Counted from the stretch's first letter, positions 1 through 6,551 are shown. The stretch is 12,456 nt of DNA from an uncultured Lachnospiraceae bacterium (GCA_947564305.1 CANOBT010000153.1:1-12456), one strand, 5' to 3'. Notes: generated from the letters alone by a model not told the origin. Numbers and translations are program-made.

Positions 1-140
1 GGTACTATATGGAAAGTCAGAAAGTTTCTAAAAACTCTTTTGACCCTAACATCATTTCATTTCTTTAGTACTATTATACTGTCATTAGCTATTCGTAACA
101 ATTTCACTTTCAGGGATATTTGATAAGAAAATCTAATATG
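1..140. other. Non-coding stretch downstream of the LysR gene
   Basis: No credible gene is visible. The sequence is AT-rich. It contains a weak AT-only dyad (AGTTT at 23-27 and AAACT at 32-36), and TTGACC at 40-45 with TATTAT at 72-77. The spacing between those two boxes is about 26 bases, too long for a sigma-A promoter. The neighbouring gene to the left lies outside the window. Confidence 0.5.
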
Positions 141-173
141 AAAAGCCGTACCCTTTTTATAGATACGGCTTTT
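141..173 (-). terminator. Intrinsic terminator of the LysR gene
   Basis: A perfect 10-base inverted repeat (AAAAGCCGTA at 141-150, TACGGCTTTT at 164-173) encloses a 13-base loop. On the minus strand it begins about 12 bases after the LysR stop codon and ends in TTTT. The A-rich and T-rich arms pair with each other, so it could also work for a plus-strand transcript arriving from the left. The U-tract is short, so efficiency is uncertain. Confidence 0.75.
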
Positions 174-185
174 ATAGTCCTCTGG

Positions 186-1079
186 TCAATCACTGCCAGA
201 AAATTTAGATTTCAGAATGTCGGCAAATTCTTCAATATAATAACCAGAATTGTCTGCCTTCCAGAATGCACAGTAATTTCTTCTTATCGGTTTGCCGTTA
301 CGCAAAAGAGGCACACGGCACAGGGTCGTACCAAACTGCTGCGCGGATTGGCCATCTCCCTCTACCAGCATAAAGCCCTTTCCGCCGATCAACAGCAGCC
401 TTGCCTCCTCCAGATTCTCCGCAAAAAGGAATTCCCCATCTAAACCCACAACATCACGGTAATAGATCTGCTCATTTTCCCGTTGGCCGGATGACGCCAC
501 CAGAATACACGGTATGTCCTTCAAATCCGAGATATTCACGCTTTTCATGCCGGCAATGGCATGTCGTCCCGCAATCTCAATATAACACTCACGGATAACC
601 AACAGAGAATTCACATACTCATCAGAAAACGCGCGTCTCTGGTCATTGAAAACCAGATCCGCACGATCCATGCGCAATTCATCATAAAGTTCCTCATGAT
701 TGCCGCTGAGGATCTGGATTGCCACATCCGGATATTTTTCCGTAAAATCGGCAACTGCCTGCTGGAACTCCCTTCCGCTGTACCCCTTAAGACAGCCGAC
801 ACAAAGATGTGCCTGTTTCCCATGTGCGATCTGAACTGTTTCCCTGCACATTTTGTCAAAATCCGCTGTCAGGACAAGGCTCTTTTTATAAAAATACTCC
901 CCCGCAGAAGTGACAGTGAATTTCCGGTTTTTACGTTCCAATAACTGAACGCCAAGTTCCTGCTCCAGTACCTGAATCTGCTGGGAAATGGCAGACTGCG
1001 ATATATAACACTCCCGCGCAGCTTCCGTAAAGCTTCCGCACCGGACGACCGCCTGAAAATACTTCATCTGTTTTAGCAT
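186..1079 (-). CDS. LysR-type transcriptional regulator
   Basis: A 297-residue protein of normal LysR-family length. Residues about 3-62 form the N-terminal winged helix-turn-helix, with the family pattern FTEAARECYISQSAISQQI followed by LEQELGVQLLER. Residues about 90-297 match the periplasmic-binding-protein-like effector domain, starting at HLCVGC. The ATG at 1079 is preceded by AAGGGAGGTG (1091-1100) with an 11-base spacer. It lies 167 bases downstream of the SDR gene on the same strand and has a plausible promoter of its own, so it may be transcribed alone or by read-through. The obvious candidate target is the SDR promoter at 2128-2156, which carries a LysR-type dyad at the canonical distance. 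Whether it also controls the ten-gene operon cannot be judged, because that operon's promoter is outside the window. The effector is unknown. Confidence 0.93.
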   Translation of the reverse strand: MLKQMKYFQAVVRCGSFTEAARECYISQSAISQQIQVLEQELGVQLLERKNRKFTVTSAGEYFYKKSLVLTADFDKMCRETVQIAHGKQAHLCVGCLKGYSGREFQQAVADFTEKYPDVAIQILSGNHEELYDELRMDRADLVFNDQRRAFSDEYVNSLLVIRECYIEIAGRHAIAGMKSVNISDLKDIPCILVASSGQRENEQIYYRDVVGLDGEFLFAENLEEARLLLIGGKGFMLVEGDGQSAQQFGTTLCRVPLLRNGKPIRRNYCAFWKADNSGYYIEEFADILKSKFSGSD

Positions 1080-1090
1080 TACTTACACTC

Positions 1091-1143
1091 CACCTCCCTT
1101 ATCAGGGCAGATAGTTTCTAAGTTCTTTCATCACTTGAAACTA
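1091..1143 (-). promoter_or_regulatory. Leader hairpins before the LysR gene
   Basis: Two nested dyads lie just upstream of the LysR start. The larger pairs TAGTTTC (1112-1118) with GAAACTA (1137-1143) and AAGT (1120-1123) with ACTT (1133-1136): an 11-base-pair stem with one bulged base and a 9-base loop. The smaller pairs CCCT (1096-1099) with AGGG (1104-1107) and overlaps the Shine-Dalgarno sequence. No U-tract follows, so this is not a standard terminator. It could be an autoregulatory operator or an RNA structure affecting translation. The dyads are plain in the sequence; the role is inferred. Confidence 0.45.
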
Positions 1144-1181
1144 CTCATTTTGCTCTCCTGAAAACATGGTTTATTGCTCTG

Positions 1182-1210
1182 ATTTTATCACAATCACCCA
1201 CCTCATTCAA
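1182..1210 (-). promoter_or_regulatory. Likely sigma-A promoter of the LysR gene
   Basis: On the minus strand, TTGAAT (1205-1210) and TAAAAT (1182-1187) are separated by exactly 17 bases. This predicts a transcription start near 1175 and a leader of about 95 bases carrying the hairpin at 1112-1143. Both boxes are imperfect, so this is a moderate call. Confidence 0.5.
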
Positions 1211-1246
1211 GTATCGGAAATATAAGGCATCCTGTTGTATACACTG

Positions 1247-2077
1247 CTACTTTTGCGGCTTCAGCGGTCCATAATAATAACTGGCTGTCGCTCCCCCGTC
1301 AATCAGTATCGTAGACCCTGTGATAAATGCACCTGCGGGACTCATTAACAATTCCGCGACATTCGCAACTTCATCTGCGGTCCCGGGACGGCCGGCCGGA
1401 CACTTTGCAAACATATTTTTATAAAAATCACCGCGTGGACCGTTAAACTCATCAATAGCTAGCGGTGTGACAATAATTCCGGGTGCAATATCATTCAAAC
1501 GAGCTCCTCGTTCGCCCCACTTGACTGCTTCTGCCATAACACGCTTTTCATTGCAGCGTTTTGCCATCTGGTACGCATGGAGCGTATCGCGAATATTTTC
1601 TGGCTGCAGCATTTCCAGCGATAACAGTTCTTCTACAGGTGTTGTCGCCAGGAGTTCATCCTGCTCCGGGGTCAGGGCTGGCATACGGTGGCCGCTCTGA
1701 CTGGAAATCGTCACACCGACGCCGCCCTCTTTAATCACTTTACCAACCTCTTCCAAAAGAACCGCAGTTCCATACAGATCCACCTTTAAAATCGCTTCAA
1801 CAGGTGCTTGGCTGGGAGACACCCCCGCCGCATTTACAAGCATGGAAATCTCACCATATTTCTGCGCCTCTGTAATCAGATCCAGAATGGACGCTTTCGA
1901 TGAGAGGTCCATTTCTACCGGTACCACATCAAAACCTGCATCATTCATAATCTTTGCGATGGTTTTGGCATTTTCCATGCTTTTATCGCCTATCACAATC
2001 TTTTTTCCAAATCCTATCCTTCTGGCAATCGCCATACCGATCTGTCCGGCACCTGTTAAAATCATTACATCTTTCAT
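1247..2077 (-). CDS. SDR-family NAD(P)-dependent oxidoreductase
   Basis: A 276-residue classical-type short-chain dehydrogenase/reductase. Visible motifs are the Rossmann nucleotide loop TGAGQIG (8-14), an acidic residue after the second strand (D31 in IGDK, suggesting NAD), D57, NAAG (82-85), the catalytic Ser region ISSQSG (124-129), YQMAK (Y169, K173), the PG turn (199-200) and a C-terminal TGSTILIDGG. The full Ser-Tyr-Lys set is present, so the enzyme should be active on an alcohol or ketone. The segment between the Ser and Tyr strands (about 130-168) is longer than in typical 250-residue members. ATG at 2077 has AAGGAGG (2087-2093) 9 bases upstream. It has its own promoter and lies next to the LysR gene, which suggests a regulator-target pair. 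The substrate is not predictable; another hydroxy/oxo step related to the adjacent catabolic operon is possible. Confidence 0.92.
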   Translation of the reverse strand: MKDVMILTGAGQIGMAIARRIGFGKKIVIGDKSMENAKTIAKIMNDAGFDVVPVEMDLSSKASILDLITEAQKYGEISMLVNAAGVSPSQAPVEAILKVDLYGTAVLLEEVGKVIKEGGVGVTISSQSGHRMPALTPEQDELLATTPVEELLSLEMLQPENIRDTLHAYQMAKRCNEKRVMAEAVKWGERGARLNDIAPGIIVTPLAIDEFNGPRGDFYKNMFAKCPAGRPGTADEVANVAELLMSPAGAFITGSTILIDGGATASYYYGPLKPQK

Positions 2078-2127
2078 GTCTGAAATCCTCCTTATATATT
2101 TTTTGTGTTTTACTCTTTCTGCTGTAC

Positions 2128-2156
2128 ATTATATTGATTTTGACCCCGTGAAACAA
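2128..2156 (-). promoter_or_regulatory. Sigma-A promoter of the SDR gene
   Basis: The minus strand has TTGTTT (2151-2156), a 17-base spacer and a perfect TATAAT (2128-2133). Transcription would start near 2121, giving a leader of about 44 bases before the ATG at 2077. This is the best promoter match in the window. A dyad (CCCC 2144-2147 / GGGG 2167-2170 with GAAA 2150-2153 / TTTC 2163-2166) overlaps the -35 box and could be a second regulator contact. Confidence 0.75.
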
Positions 2157-2178
2157 TTCTACTTTCGGGGGATATTCC

Positions 2179-2193
2179 ATAAGTTTTTCTTAT
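2179..2193 (-). promoter_or_regulatory. Putative LysR-type operator
   Basis: ATAAG-TTTTT-CTTAT is a perfect interrupted dyad and contains the T-N11-A core of LysR-type boxes (T2180, A2192). Its centre at 2186 lies about 65 bases upstream of the predicted transcription start near 2121, the classical position of the LysR recognition site. A further ATAAG half-site on the minus strand (CTTAT at 2204-2208) lies just beyond. The neighbouring LysR protein is the natural candidate ligand; binding itself is inferred. Confidence 0.55.
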
Positions 2194-2357
2194 AGCTGTC
2201 CAACTTATATATATTTCTTACACTTGCTTACGTCTCTAAAATCCTTTATTTTCAATATTGTTCAGAGTCTAAAGTGTTGCGCATGCCCCCCATATAACGC
2301 CCATATAGACATGAACAAAGCAATATCGTATATTTATTATCCATTAAAAAATCTAAT

Positions 2358-2394
2358 AAAAAAGGAACGTCTCTCTTCTAATACGTCCCTTTTT
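2358..2394 (-). terminator. Intrinsic terminator in the large gap
   Basis: On the minus strand AAAAAGGGACGT pairs with ACGTTCCTTTTT around a 12-base loop: a 12-pair stem in which one pair is G-U. The 3' side ends in a run of Ts followed by ATTAG. On the plus strand the same position is an A-C mismatch, so the minus direction is favoured. It would stop transcription coming from the ten-gene operon, about 378 bases after the kinase stop codon, and insulate the SDR promoter. Confidence 0.8.
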
Positions 2395-2410
2395 ACCTAT
2401 ACCTTATGAA

Positions 2411-2490
2411 ACGGCCGAATGGCCCTGACGGGATACCCGGAGGGTATACTTTTACAAACAGATTATCCCGGCATTGTGCAGCTAAGCCGG
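2411..2490. repeat. GC-rich block of overlapping inverted repeats
   Basis: Within an AT-rich gap this block holds four short dyads: GGCC (2413-2416)/GGCC (2421-2424); ATACCC (2433-2438)/GGGTAT (2442-2447) with a 3-base loop; CGGGATA (2429-2435)/TATCCCG (2464-2470); and CCGGC (2468-2472)/GCCGG (2486-2490). The second, third and fourth share bases, so they cannot all form together. It lies directly upstream, in the minus direction, of the terminator at 2358-2394. It could be a dispersed palindromic element or a structured RNA; I do not recognise a known riboswitch class in it. Confidence 0.45.
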
Positions 2491-2504
2491 AAGTTAGTGT
2501 CCCT

Positions 2505-2648
2505 CTATATTATCTGCAGTATATGCGTTTGTTCTTTGATTGCAATATGATTGATGCACATACCAAAGACTTCATACAATCCTCAAATTACTATCAGGGC
2601 AATTGGTAAAGTCAAAATCACGATTCCTAATCTTTTTAGCCGCCTCAT
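2505..2648 (-). pseudogene. Remnant of a small membrane protein (in-frame TGA)
   Basis: An ATG at 2648 has TGAGGA (2655-2660) 6 bases upstream, a good ribosome site. It opens a frame starting MRRLKRLG, followed by the hydrophobic run IVILTLPIALIVI, then a TGA at 2583-2585. The same frame resumes with GLYEVFGMCINHIAIKEQTH and ends at a TAG (2505-2507). A basic N-terminus, a membrane helix and a soluble segment continuing across a stop codon look like the start of a single-pass membrane protein damaged by nonsense mutation and 3' decay. Alternatives are a genuine 21-residue membrane peptide (2583-2648) or chance. I do not recognise the family with certainty. Confidence 0.4.
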
Positions 2649-2711
2649 AAAGCATCCTCACAAATTCCAATTTTCACTAGCAATACCAATGTTGGGTGAA
2701 AGCAATCTCTC

Positions 2712-2764
2712 CGATATCCTCTTAAGGATAGTTATAGGTATCGAACTTTGTAAATCAGGTATCG
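2712..2764. repeat. Direct repeat and small hairpin after the kinase gene
   Basis: AGGTATCG occurs at 2736-2743 and again at 2757-2764, a period of 21 bases (about two helical turns). CGATA at 2712-2716 can pair with TATCG at 2739-2743, and TATCCT (2715-2720) with AGGATA (2725-2730). No U-tract follows on the minus strand, so it is not a clear terminator. It sits within 60 bases of the kinase stop codon and may help protect the 3' end of the mRNA. Confidence 0.3.
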
Positions 2765-2771
2765 GTTAATC

Positions 2772-4196
2772 TCATCGATTCATCAATATACCTACCGCTT
2801 CTTTCAACGTATTATCCTCGCCCACATTTCCAGGGAAAATGATATAAGGTATCTTTGGAAACTTACTCTCTGTACCCGTCTGCCATACGGGAATTCCCGG
2901 ACAAATCTGCCCCAACACATTAGCTCTTTGTACTTTGAGCGCCTTTGTTCCCACATCACTAGATGTAATGCCTCCCTTTGCTATCACAAAACTTGGAGTA
3001 ACCATCAAGCGCCCGACCAACGACTGTACAGCATCTGATATTTTAACAGAAAGTTTTAATTCATCTTCTTTATTGCCCGTATCTGCAGTAATTAACTCAC
3101 GTGTCGTATAACAGCAGACTGTTTGACCGTTCTTGATACACTCCTCCTCTTTTTTCAGACATCGTAAAATTTCTACCTCAAAAGCATTATCATCTTTCAA
3201 CAACGTAACATTTAACTTTATAAACACAACATCTTCCCGTTCCCGCAAAACTTCCACCTGTTTCGTAGTTTTATCAGTATGGGAACCTACTACGATAATA
3301 CCTCCGTTAGAGCTCTCTTCCACCACCATTTTTGATCTATCTAACACCGGTTGATCTGTAACTCCTCCCAACACCTTTACAATTGAGGCTGCCGTACGGA
3401 ACATAAATACTTTTCCTCTTGCCATAGCCCGATACAAAGCAATACAAAATACTTTTATGTCCACATAGTCCACTGCATTAACAACGATTTTCTGAAAACT
3501 TTTCACGGACATTAACTGACTCTCAATCTCGTCAATTTCCATATTCCGAATCGTCTCCATAGAAATACAAAGAACTTCAGATGCCTTATATTTTCCTCCT
3601 GTTTTCTCTTCAACATATCCCGGCAAAGTTTTTGCAGTATAGCCAAAGGTTTTGTCCTTTGCAAATTCTGTCTCGTTAGCCGGAATCAATTCCGCCCCAT
3701 ATTTTACATAGTGAATATTCTCAATTGTATAACGTCCACCCTCCTTGAAAAAAGGACATAAAATCTCTCCATCTACGGCACTTCCTGTATTTTTCTCATA
3801 GCTTTCTTTTAAAAGTTCTGTCTCCAAAGGATAGTGCCCACGCAGGGTACTATCACTTCTGCTAATAAAAATATAATGTTTACCTGTTTCCTTTGCCACC
3901 TCATCTACTACTGCTGCAATCTCTTTGTGTGCTTTTGTAGTCTGCTCCACTGTAAAGCTTCTGGAATTCGTCAGTATATAAAAGAGAGGAGTCATCTCCG
4001 CAAATCCTTGACGGATACTTTCCTTATCCCAGTTTGTATAAACAGAAATATCATGCACTGTCTGTACACCTGTTGGATCATCATCCAAAACAATAATTTT
4101 TTTTCGGTTTTTCCGAATCTCTTTTTCTAACAATTCATCAATGTATGTCTCATCTAGTTTCTTATAAGCATTAATAATATCAACTCTAATGGACAT
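2772..4196 (-). CDS. DUF1537 four-carbon acid-sugar kinase family protein
   Basis: A 474-residue protein with the two-lobed architecture of the DUF1537 (OtnK/DtnK/OiaK) kinases. N-terminal substrate-domain motifs are VLDDDPTGVQTVHD (36-49) and SRSDSTLRGHYPLE (112-125). C-terminal nucleotide-domain motifs are GSHTDKTTKQ (304-313), AKGGITSSDVG (406-416) and FPGNVGEDNTLKEA (454-467). Characterised members use ATP to phosphorylate four-carbon oxo-acids or acids such as 3-oxo-tetronate or D-threonate. The protein should be cytosolic. ATG at 4196 follows AGAGGAG (4204-4210) by 7 bases. It is the last gene of the run, 20 bases after the hydroxyacid dehydrogenase, the same pairing seen in threonate/erythronate pathways. 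The usual next enzymes (OtnC, OtnI, PdxA2) are absent here, so the exact substrate remains open. Confidence 0.9.
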   Translation of the reverse strand: MSIRVDIINAYKKLDETYIDELLEKEIRKNRKKIIVLDDDPTGVQTVHDISVYTNWDKESIRQGFAEMTPLFYILTNSRSFTVEQTTKAHKEIAAVVDEVAKETGKHYIFISRSDSTLRGHYPLETELLKESYEKNTGSAVDGEILCPFFKEGGRYTIENIHYVKYGAELIPANETEFAKDKTFGYTAKTLPGYVEEKTGGKYKASEVLCISMETIRNMEIDEIESQLMSVKSFQKIVVNAVDYVDIKVFCIALYRAMARGKVFMFRTAASIVKVLGGVTDQPVLDRSKMVVEESSNGGIIVVGSHTDKTTKQVEVLREREDVVFIKLNVTLLKDDNAFEVEILRCLKKEEECIKNGQTVCCYTTRELITADTGNKEDELKLSVKISDAVQSLVGRLMVTPSFVIAKGGITSSDVGTKALKVQRANVLGQICPGIPVWQTGTESKFPKIPYIIFPGNVGEDNTLKEAVGILMNR

Positions 4197-4216
4197 ATTT
4201 TTACTCCTCTCTGCAA

Positions 4217-5104
4217 TTAATCAATTGTTTTCACTTCAACTTCTGCCAACTTTTCAAAGTATTGAACAATTCCGCTATGGTCATCATCCATATGCCCATG
4301 AATCTTTAATACTTGAAGAATTTCATAAAGTTGAGCTGTATAGGGAATAGGGACATCCAATTCATGAGCTGTATTTACCACATTTTTAATGTCCTTGTGA
4401 TTGATACGGATTGAACCTCCCGGTTTAAAATTGCGTTTTACAATCATTGGGATCTTTGCATCCAATACCGCACTTCCTGCCAATCCGCCACGAATTGCTT
4501 CATACACTTTCTGAGGATCTGCTCCTAATTTTGCAGCTAATACAAAAGCTTCCGAGATAACCGCAATGGTATTATTCACAATTACCTGGTTGGCTAACTT
4601 TGTCACACTGCCACTTCCTGATTTGCCAATTAGCAGGGCAGAAGAACCTAAAATTTCAAAATATGGCTTCAGAGCCGCAAAAGAATCTTCATCTCCTCCT
4701 GCCATAATAGCAAGTGTTCCTGCAATTGCTCCTGGTTCCCCACCAGATACCGGGGCATCCAAAAAACCAATTCCCCTTTTTTTCAGTTTTTCATAGCATT
4801 CCCGAGACTCTGTCGGAGTAACCGAACTCATATCACACACAATACTGCCTGCCTTTAAGGCAGAAGCCACACCATGCTCATCAAATAGTATTGATTTTAC
4901 AATAGAACCGTTTGGTACTATGATAATCACAATCTCACATTCTGCTCCAATTTTCTCATAACTTCCTTCACTTGCGCCTTCTTTTAACACCTCCGCCACT
5001 GCTTCTTTATTCAGATCTGTCACCATTAGTTCCACACCCGCTTTTAGCAGATTTTTTGCCATAGGCTTTCCCATAATTCCAAGCCCAATAAAACCCATTT
5101 TCAT
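4217..5104 (-). CDS. 3-hydroxyisobutyrate dehydrogenase-family oxidoreductase (LtnD-like)
   Basis: A 295-residue beta-hydroxyacid dehydrogenase. The Rossmann loop is GLGIMG (7-12), with an acidic D30 after the second strand favouring NAD. The substrate loop is DAPVSGGEPGA (116-126) and the catalytic lysine is K169 in VTKLANQ. The distal KDIKNV (238-243) and length fit the family, which includes HIBADH, tartronate semialdehyde reductase and L-threonate/D-erythronate dehydrogenases. Next to a DUF1537 kinase the last group is most likely: oxidation of a four-carbon sugar acid to an oxo-acid. A longer frame starts at 5122, but AAGGAG (5114-5119) lies inside it. The ATG at 5104 is 9 bases after that site and gives the family-typical MKMGFIGLG, so I prefer it. 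The VOC stop codon lies 18 bases upstream. Confidence 0.88.
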   Translation of the reverse strand: MKMGFIGLGIMGKPMAKNLLKAGVELMVTDLNKEAVAEVLKEGASEGSYEKIGAECEIVIIIVPNGSIVKSILFDEHGVASALKAGSIVCDMSSVTPTESRECYEKLKKRGIGFLDAPVSGGEPGAIAGTLAIMAGGDEDSFAALKPYFEILGSSALLIGKSGSGSVTKLANQVIVNNTIAVISEAFVLAAKLGADPQKVYEAIRGGLAGSAVLDAKIPMIVKRNFKPGGSIRINHKDIKNVVNTAHELDVPIPYTAQLYEILQVLKIHGHMDDDHSGIVQYFEKLAEVEVKTID

Positions 5105-5122
5105 ATTCATTTGCTCCTTCAT

Positions 5123-5491
5123 TTATTTTCCAATTGGCAAAATTTCAATCCAATATCCATCGGGATCTGTAATAAAATAAATTCCCATAGACGGATTTTC
5201 ATAGCAGATGCACCCCATGGCCTCATGCTTTTGATGTATCTGCTCAAAATCATCAACATACACTCCAAGATGAAATTCACTTTCCCCCAAGTCATAGGAC
5301 TCTTGGCGATCTTTTATCCAAGTCAGTTCCAGAGTAAAGTCCGTTACTCCATCGCCCAAATATACTAAATGAAATGAATTATCAGAAGCAAACTTCTCTT
5401 TTACTGGTTCAAACCCCAGAGCTTCTTTATAAAATTCAAGACTTTTTTCTAAATTAACAACATTAAAATTAAAGTGATTAAATGTAACCAT
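5123..5491 (-). CDS. VOC-family (glyoxalase I-like) metalloprotein
   Basis: A 122-residue protein made of the paired beta-alpha-beta-beta-beta modules of the vicinal-oxygen-chelate fold. The four metal-ligand positions of glyoxalase I appear to be kept: H6 in FNHFN, E55 in TLELTW, H74 in FHLGV and E116 in YWIEIL, with the typical ending DPDGYWIEILP. It should therefore bind a divalent metal and act on an oxo or hydroxy-oxo compound; lactoylglutathione lyase is the default annotation. In an operon full of oxo-acid enzymes it might instead isomerise or detoxify a reactive dicarbonyl intermediate. ATG at 5491 follows GAGAGGAG (5499-5506) by 7 bases; the ADH stop is 14 bases upstream. Substrate unknown. 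Confidence 0.85.
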   Translation of the reverse strand: MVTFNHFNFNVVNLEKSLEFYKEALGFEPVKEKFASDNSFHLVYLGDGVTDFTLELTWIKDRQESYDLGESEFHLGVYVDDFEQIHQKHEAMGCICYENPSMGIYFITDPDGYWIEILPIGK

Positions 5492-5505
5492 GATATTGCT
5501 CCTCT

Positions 5506-6537
5506 CTATTCATCAAACTGTATCACAATTTTCAGTACTTTTTCCGGTGTTTCTCTTATCATGTCAAATGCTTGCTCCACATCTCTATAATTGAATATTC
5601 TGGTTTTAAGTTCTTCCGGCTGTAACGAACCATCTTCAAAGCCCTCAATCACTTCATCAAAACAATGATTATTCAATCTGGAGCCTACAATTGTCAATTC
5701 TTTTTTAGTAATATCAGCCATTGTAATTGCAGAAGGAACATTTTTAAGCCCAAGTACTACAACACGGCCCGCAGGACAAGCAAGCCGTACACTTTCTTCA
5801 AAAGATTTTGGAGTACATACCGTATCAATAACTACCGGAATCCCTTCCTCCTTTGTAAACTTACTCAATCGCTCTTCCAGATTTTCCTCCGGTATCAATA
5901 CCACTTCATCCGCACCCATGCCAACCGCCTTTTCCAACCGTGCTTTTACAATATCTGTCATAATGACGCGGGCGCCATTACGCTTTGCGACCTGCATAAT
6001 ACATATTCCGATCGGACCTGCTCCCATAATCAAAACATTGTCTTTCTCTCGTATGTCCCCACGCTTATTCACTTCCACCCCAATTGTGTATGGTTCCACA
6101 AGTCCTAAGAGGGAATTCTCAAAATTTTGATGAAACCTATGTACATTCTTTGCCTCCACACAAACAAATTCTGCAAACCCGCCGTCTCTGTGAACCCCCA
6201 TAACTTCTAACTCAGAGCACACATTATGTCTGCCTATTTTGCAAGCATAACAATGACCACAACTAACTACAGGATCAACTGCCACCTTATCTCCTGCCTT
6301 AATATCCGTTACTCCAGTTCCGACCGCTTCTACAATTCCTCCAAATTCATGCCCGATTAACCTCGGATAAGTTGCTAACGAGTTTGTTCCATTCCAAATT
6401 CCTATATCTGATCCACAAATTCCTCCGGAAGTAATTTTTATAATAACGTCATCCGCCTTTTTTATTACTGGCTTTGGCACTTCTATTATCTGGATTTTAA
6501 AAGGTTCTGTAATCGTAATGGCTTTCATCGTCTCCAT
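5506..6537 (-). CDS. Zinc-dependent medium-chain alcohol dehydrogenase
   Basis: A 343-residue medium-chain dehydrogenase of the sorbitol/threonine dehydrogenase/sugar-acid type. Catalytic zinc ligands are C41 (GGICGSD), H63-E64 (GHEF) and E148 (VEPY). The structural zinc cluster is complete (C93, C96, C99, C107). The nucleotide fold has GAGPIG (172-177) and D195 in MTDIVKAR, which favours NAD over NADP. Such enzymes oxidise a secondary alcohol of a polyol, amino acid or aldonate. ATG at 6537 follows AGAGAGGT (6546-6553) by 8 bases; M4 is a weaker alternative. The gene is 14 bases from both neighbours and clearly co-transcribed. In this operon it could oxidise the imported hydroxy-acid or a downstream diol. 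The precise substrate cannot be assigned. Confidence 0.92.
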   Translation of the reverse strand: METMKAITITEPFKIQIIEVPKPVIKKADDVIIKITSGGICGSDIGIWNGTNSLATYPRLIGHEFGGIVEAVGTGVTDIKAGDKVAVDPVVSCGHCYACKIGRHNVCSELEVMGVHRDGGFAEFVCVEAKNVHRFHQNFENSLLGLVEPYTIGVEVNKRGDIREKDNVLIMGAGPIGICIMQVAKRNGARVIMTDIVKARLEKAVGMGADEVVLIPEENLEERLSKFTKEEGIPVVIDTVCTPKSFEESVRLACPAGRVVVLGLKNVPSAITMADITKKELTIVGSRLNNHCFDEVIEGFEDGSLQPEELKTRIFNYRDVEQAFDMIRETPEKVLKIVIQFDE

Positions 6538-6551
6538 CTTTTCTTACCTCT

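Noticed and set aside
40..80. TTGACC and TATTAT/TATACT pair as a promoter
   Set aside because: The spacer is about 26-29 bases instead of about 17, and no gene follows on the plus strand.
120..443. Plus-strand open frame of 107 codons overlapping the end of the LysR gene
   Set aside because: It runs antisense to a clearly recognisable LysR protein, has no ribosome site and shows no family features.
2291..2306. Two CCATATA copies 11 bases apart
   Set aside because: Too short and AT-rich to separate from chance, and not placed at a clear promoter.
2395..2520. Known riboswitch (SAM, TPP, c-di-GMP, THF) in the large gap
   Set aside because: The characteristic conserved core sequences of these classes were not found on either strand.
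2406..2609. Plus-strand open frame across the palindromic block
   Set aside because: It crosses the inverted repeats and the minus-strand remnant gene, lacks a ribosome site and has no recognisable domain.
5665..6108. 147-codon plus-strand frame inside the alcohol dehydrogenase gene
   Set aside because: Antisense shadow of a gene with a full set of catalytic and structural zinc residues.
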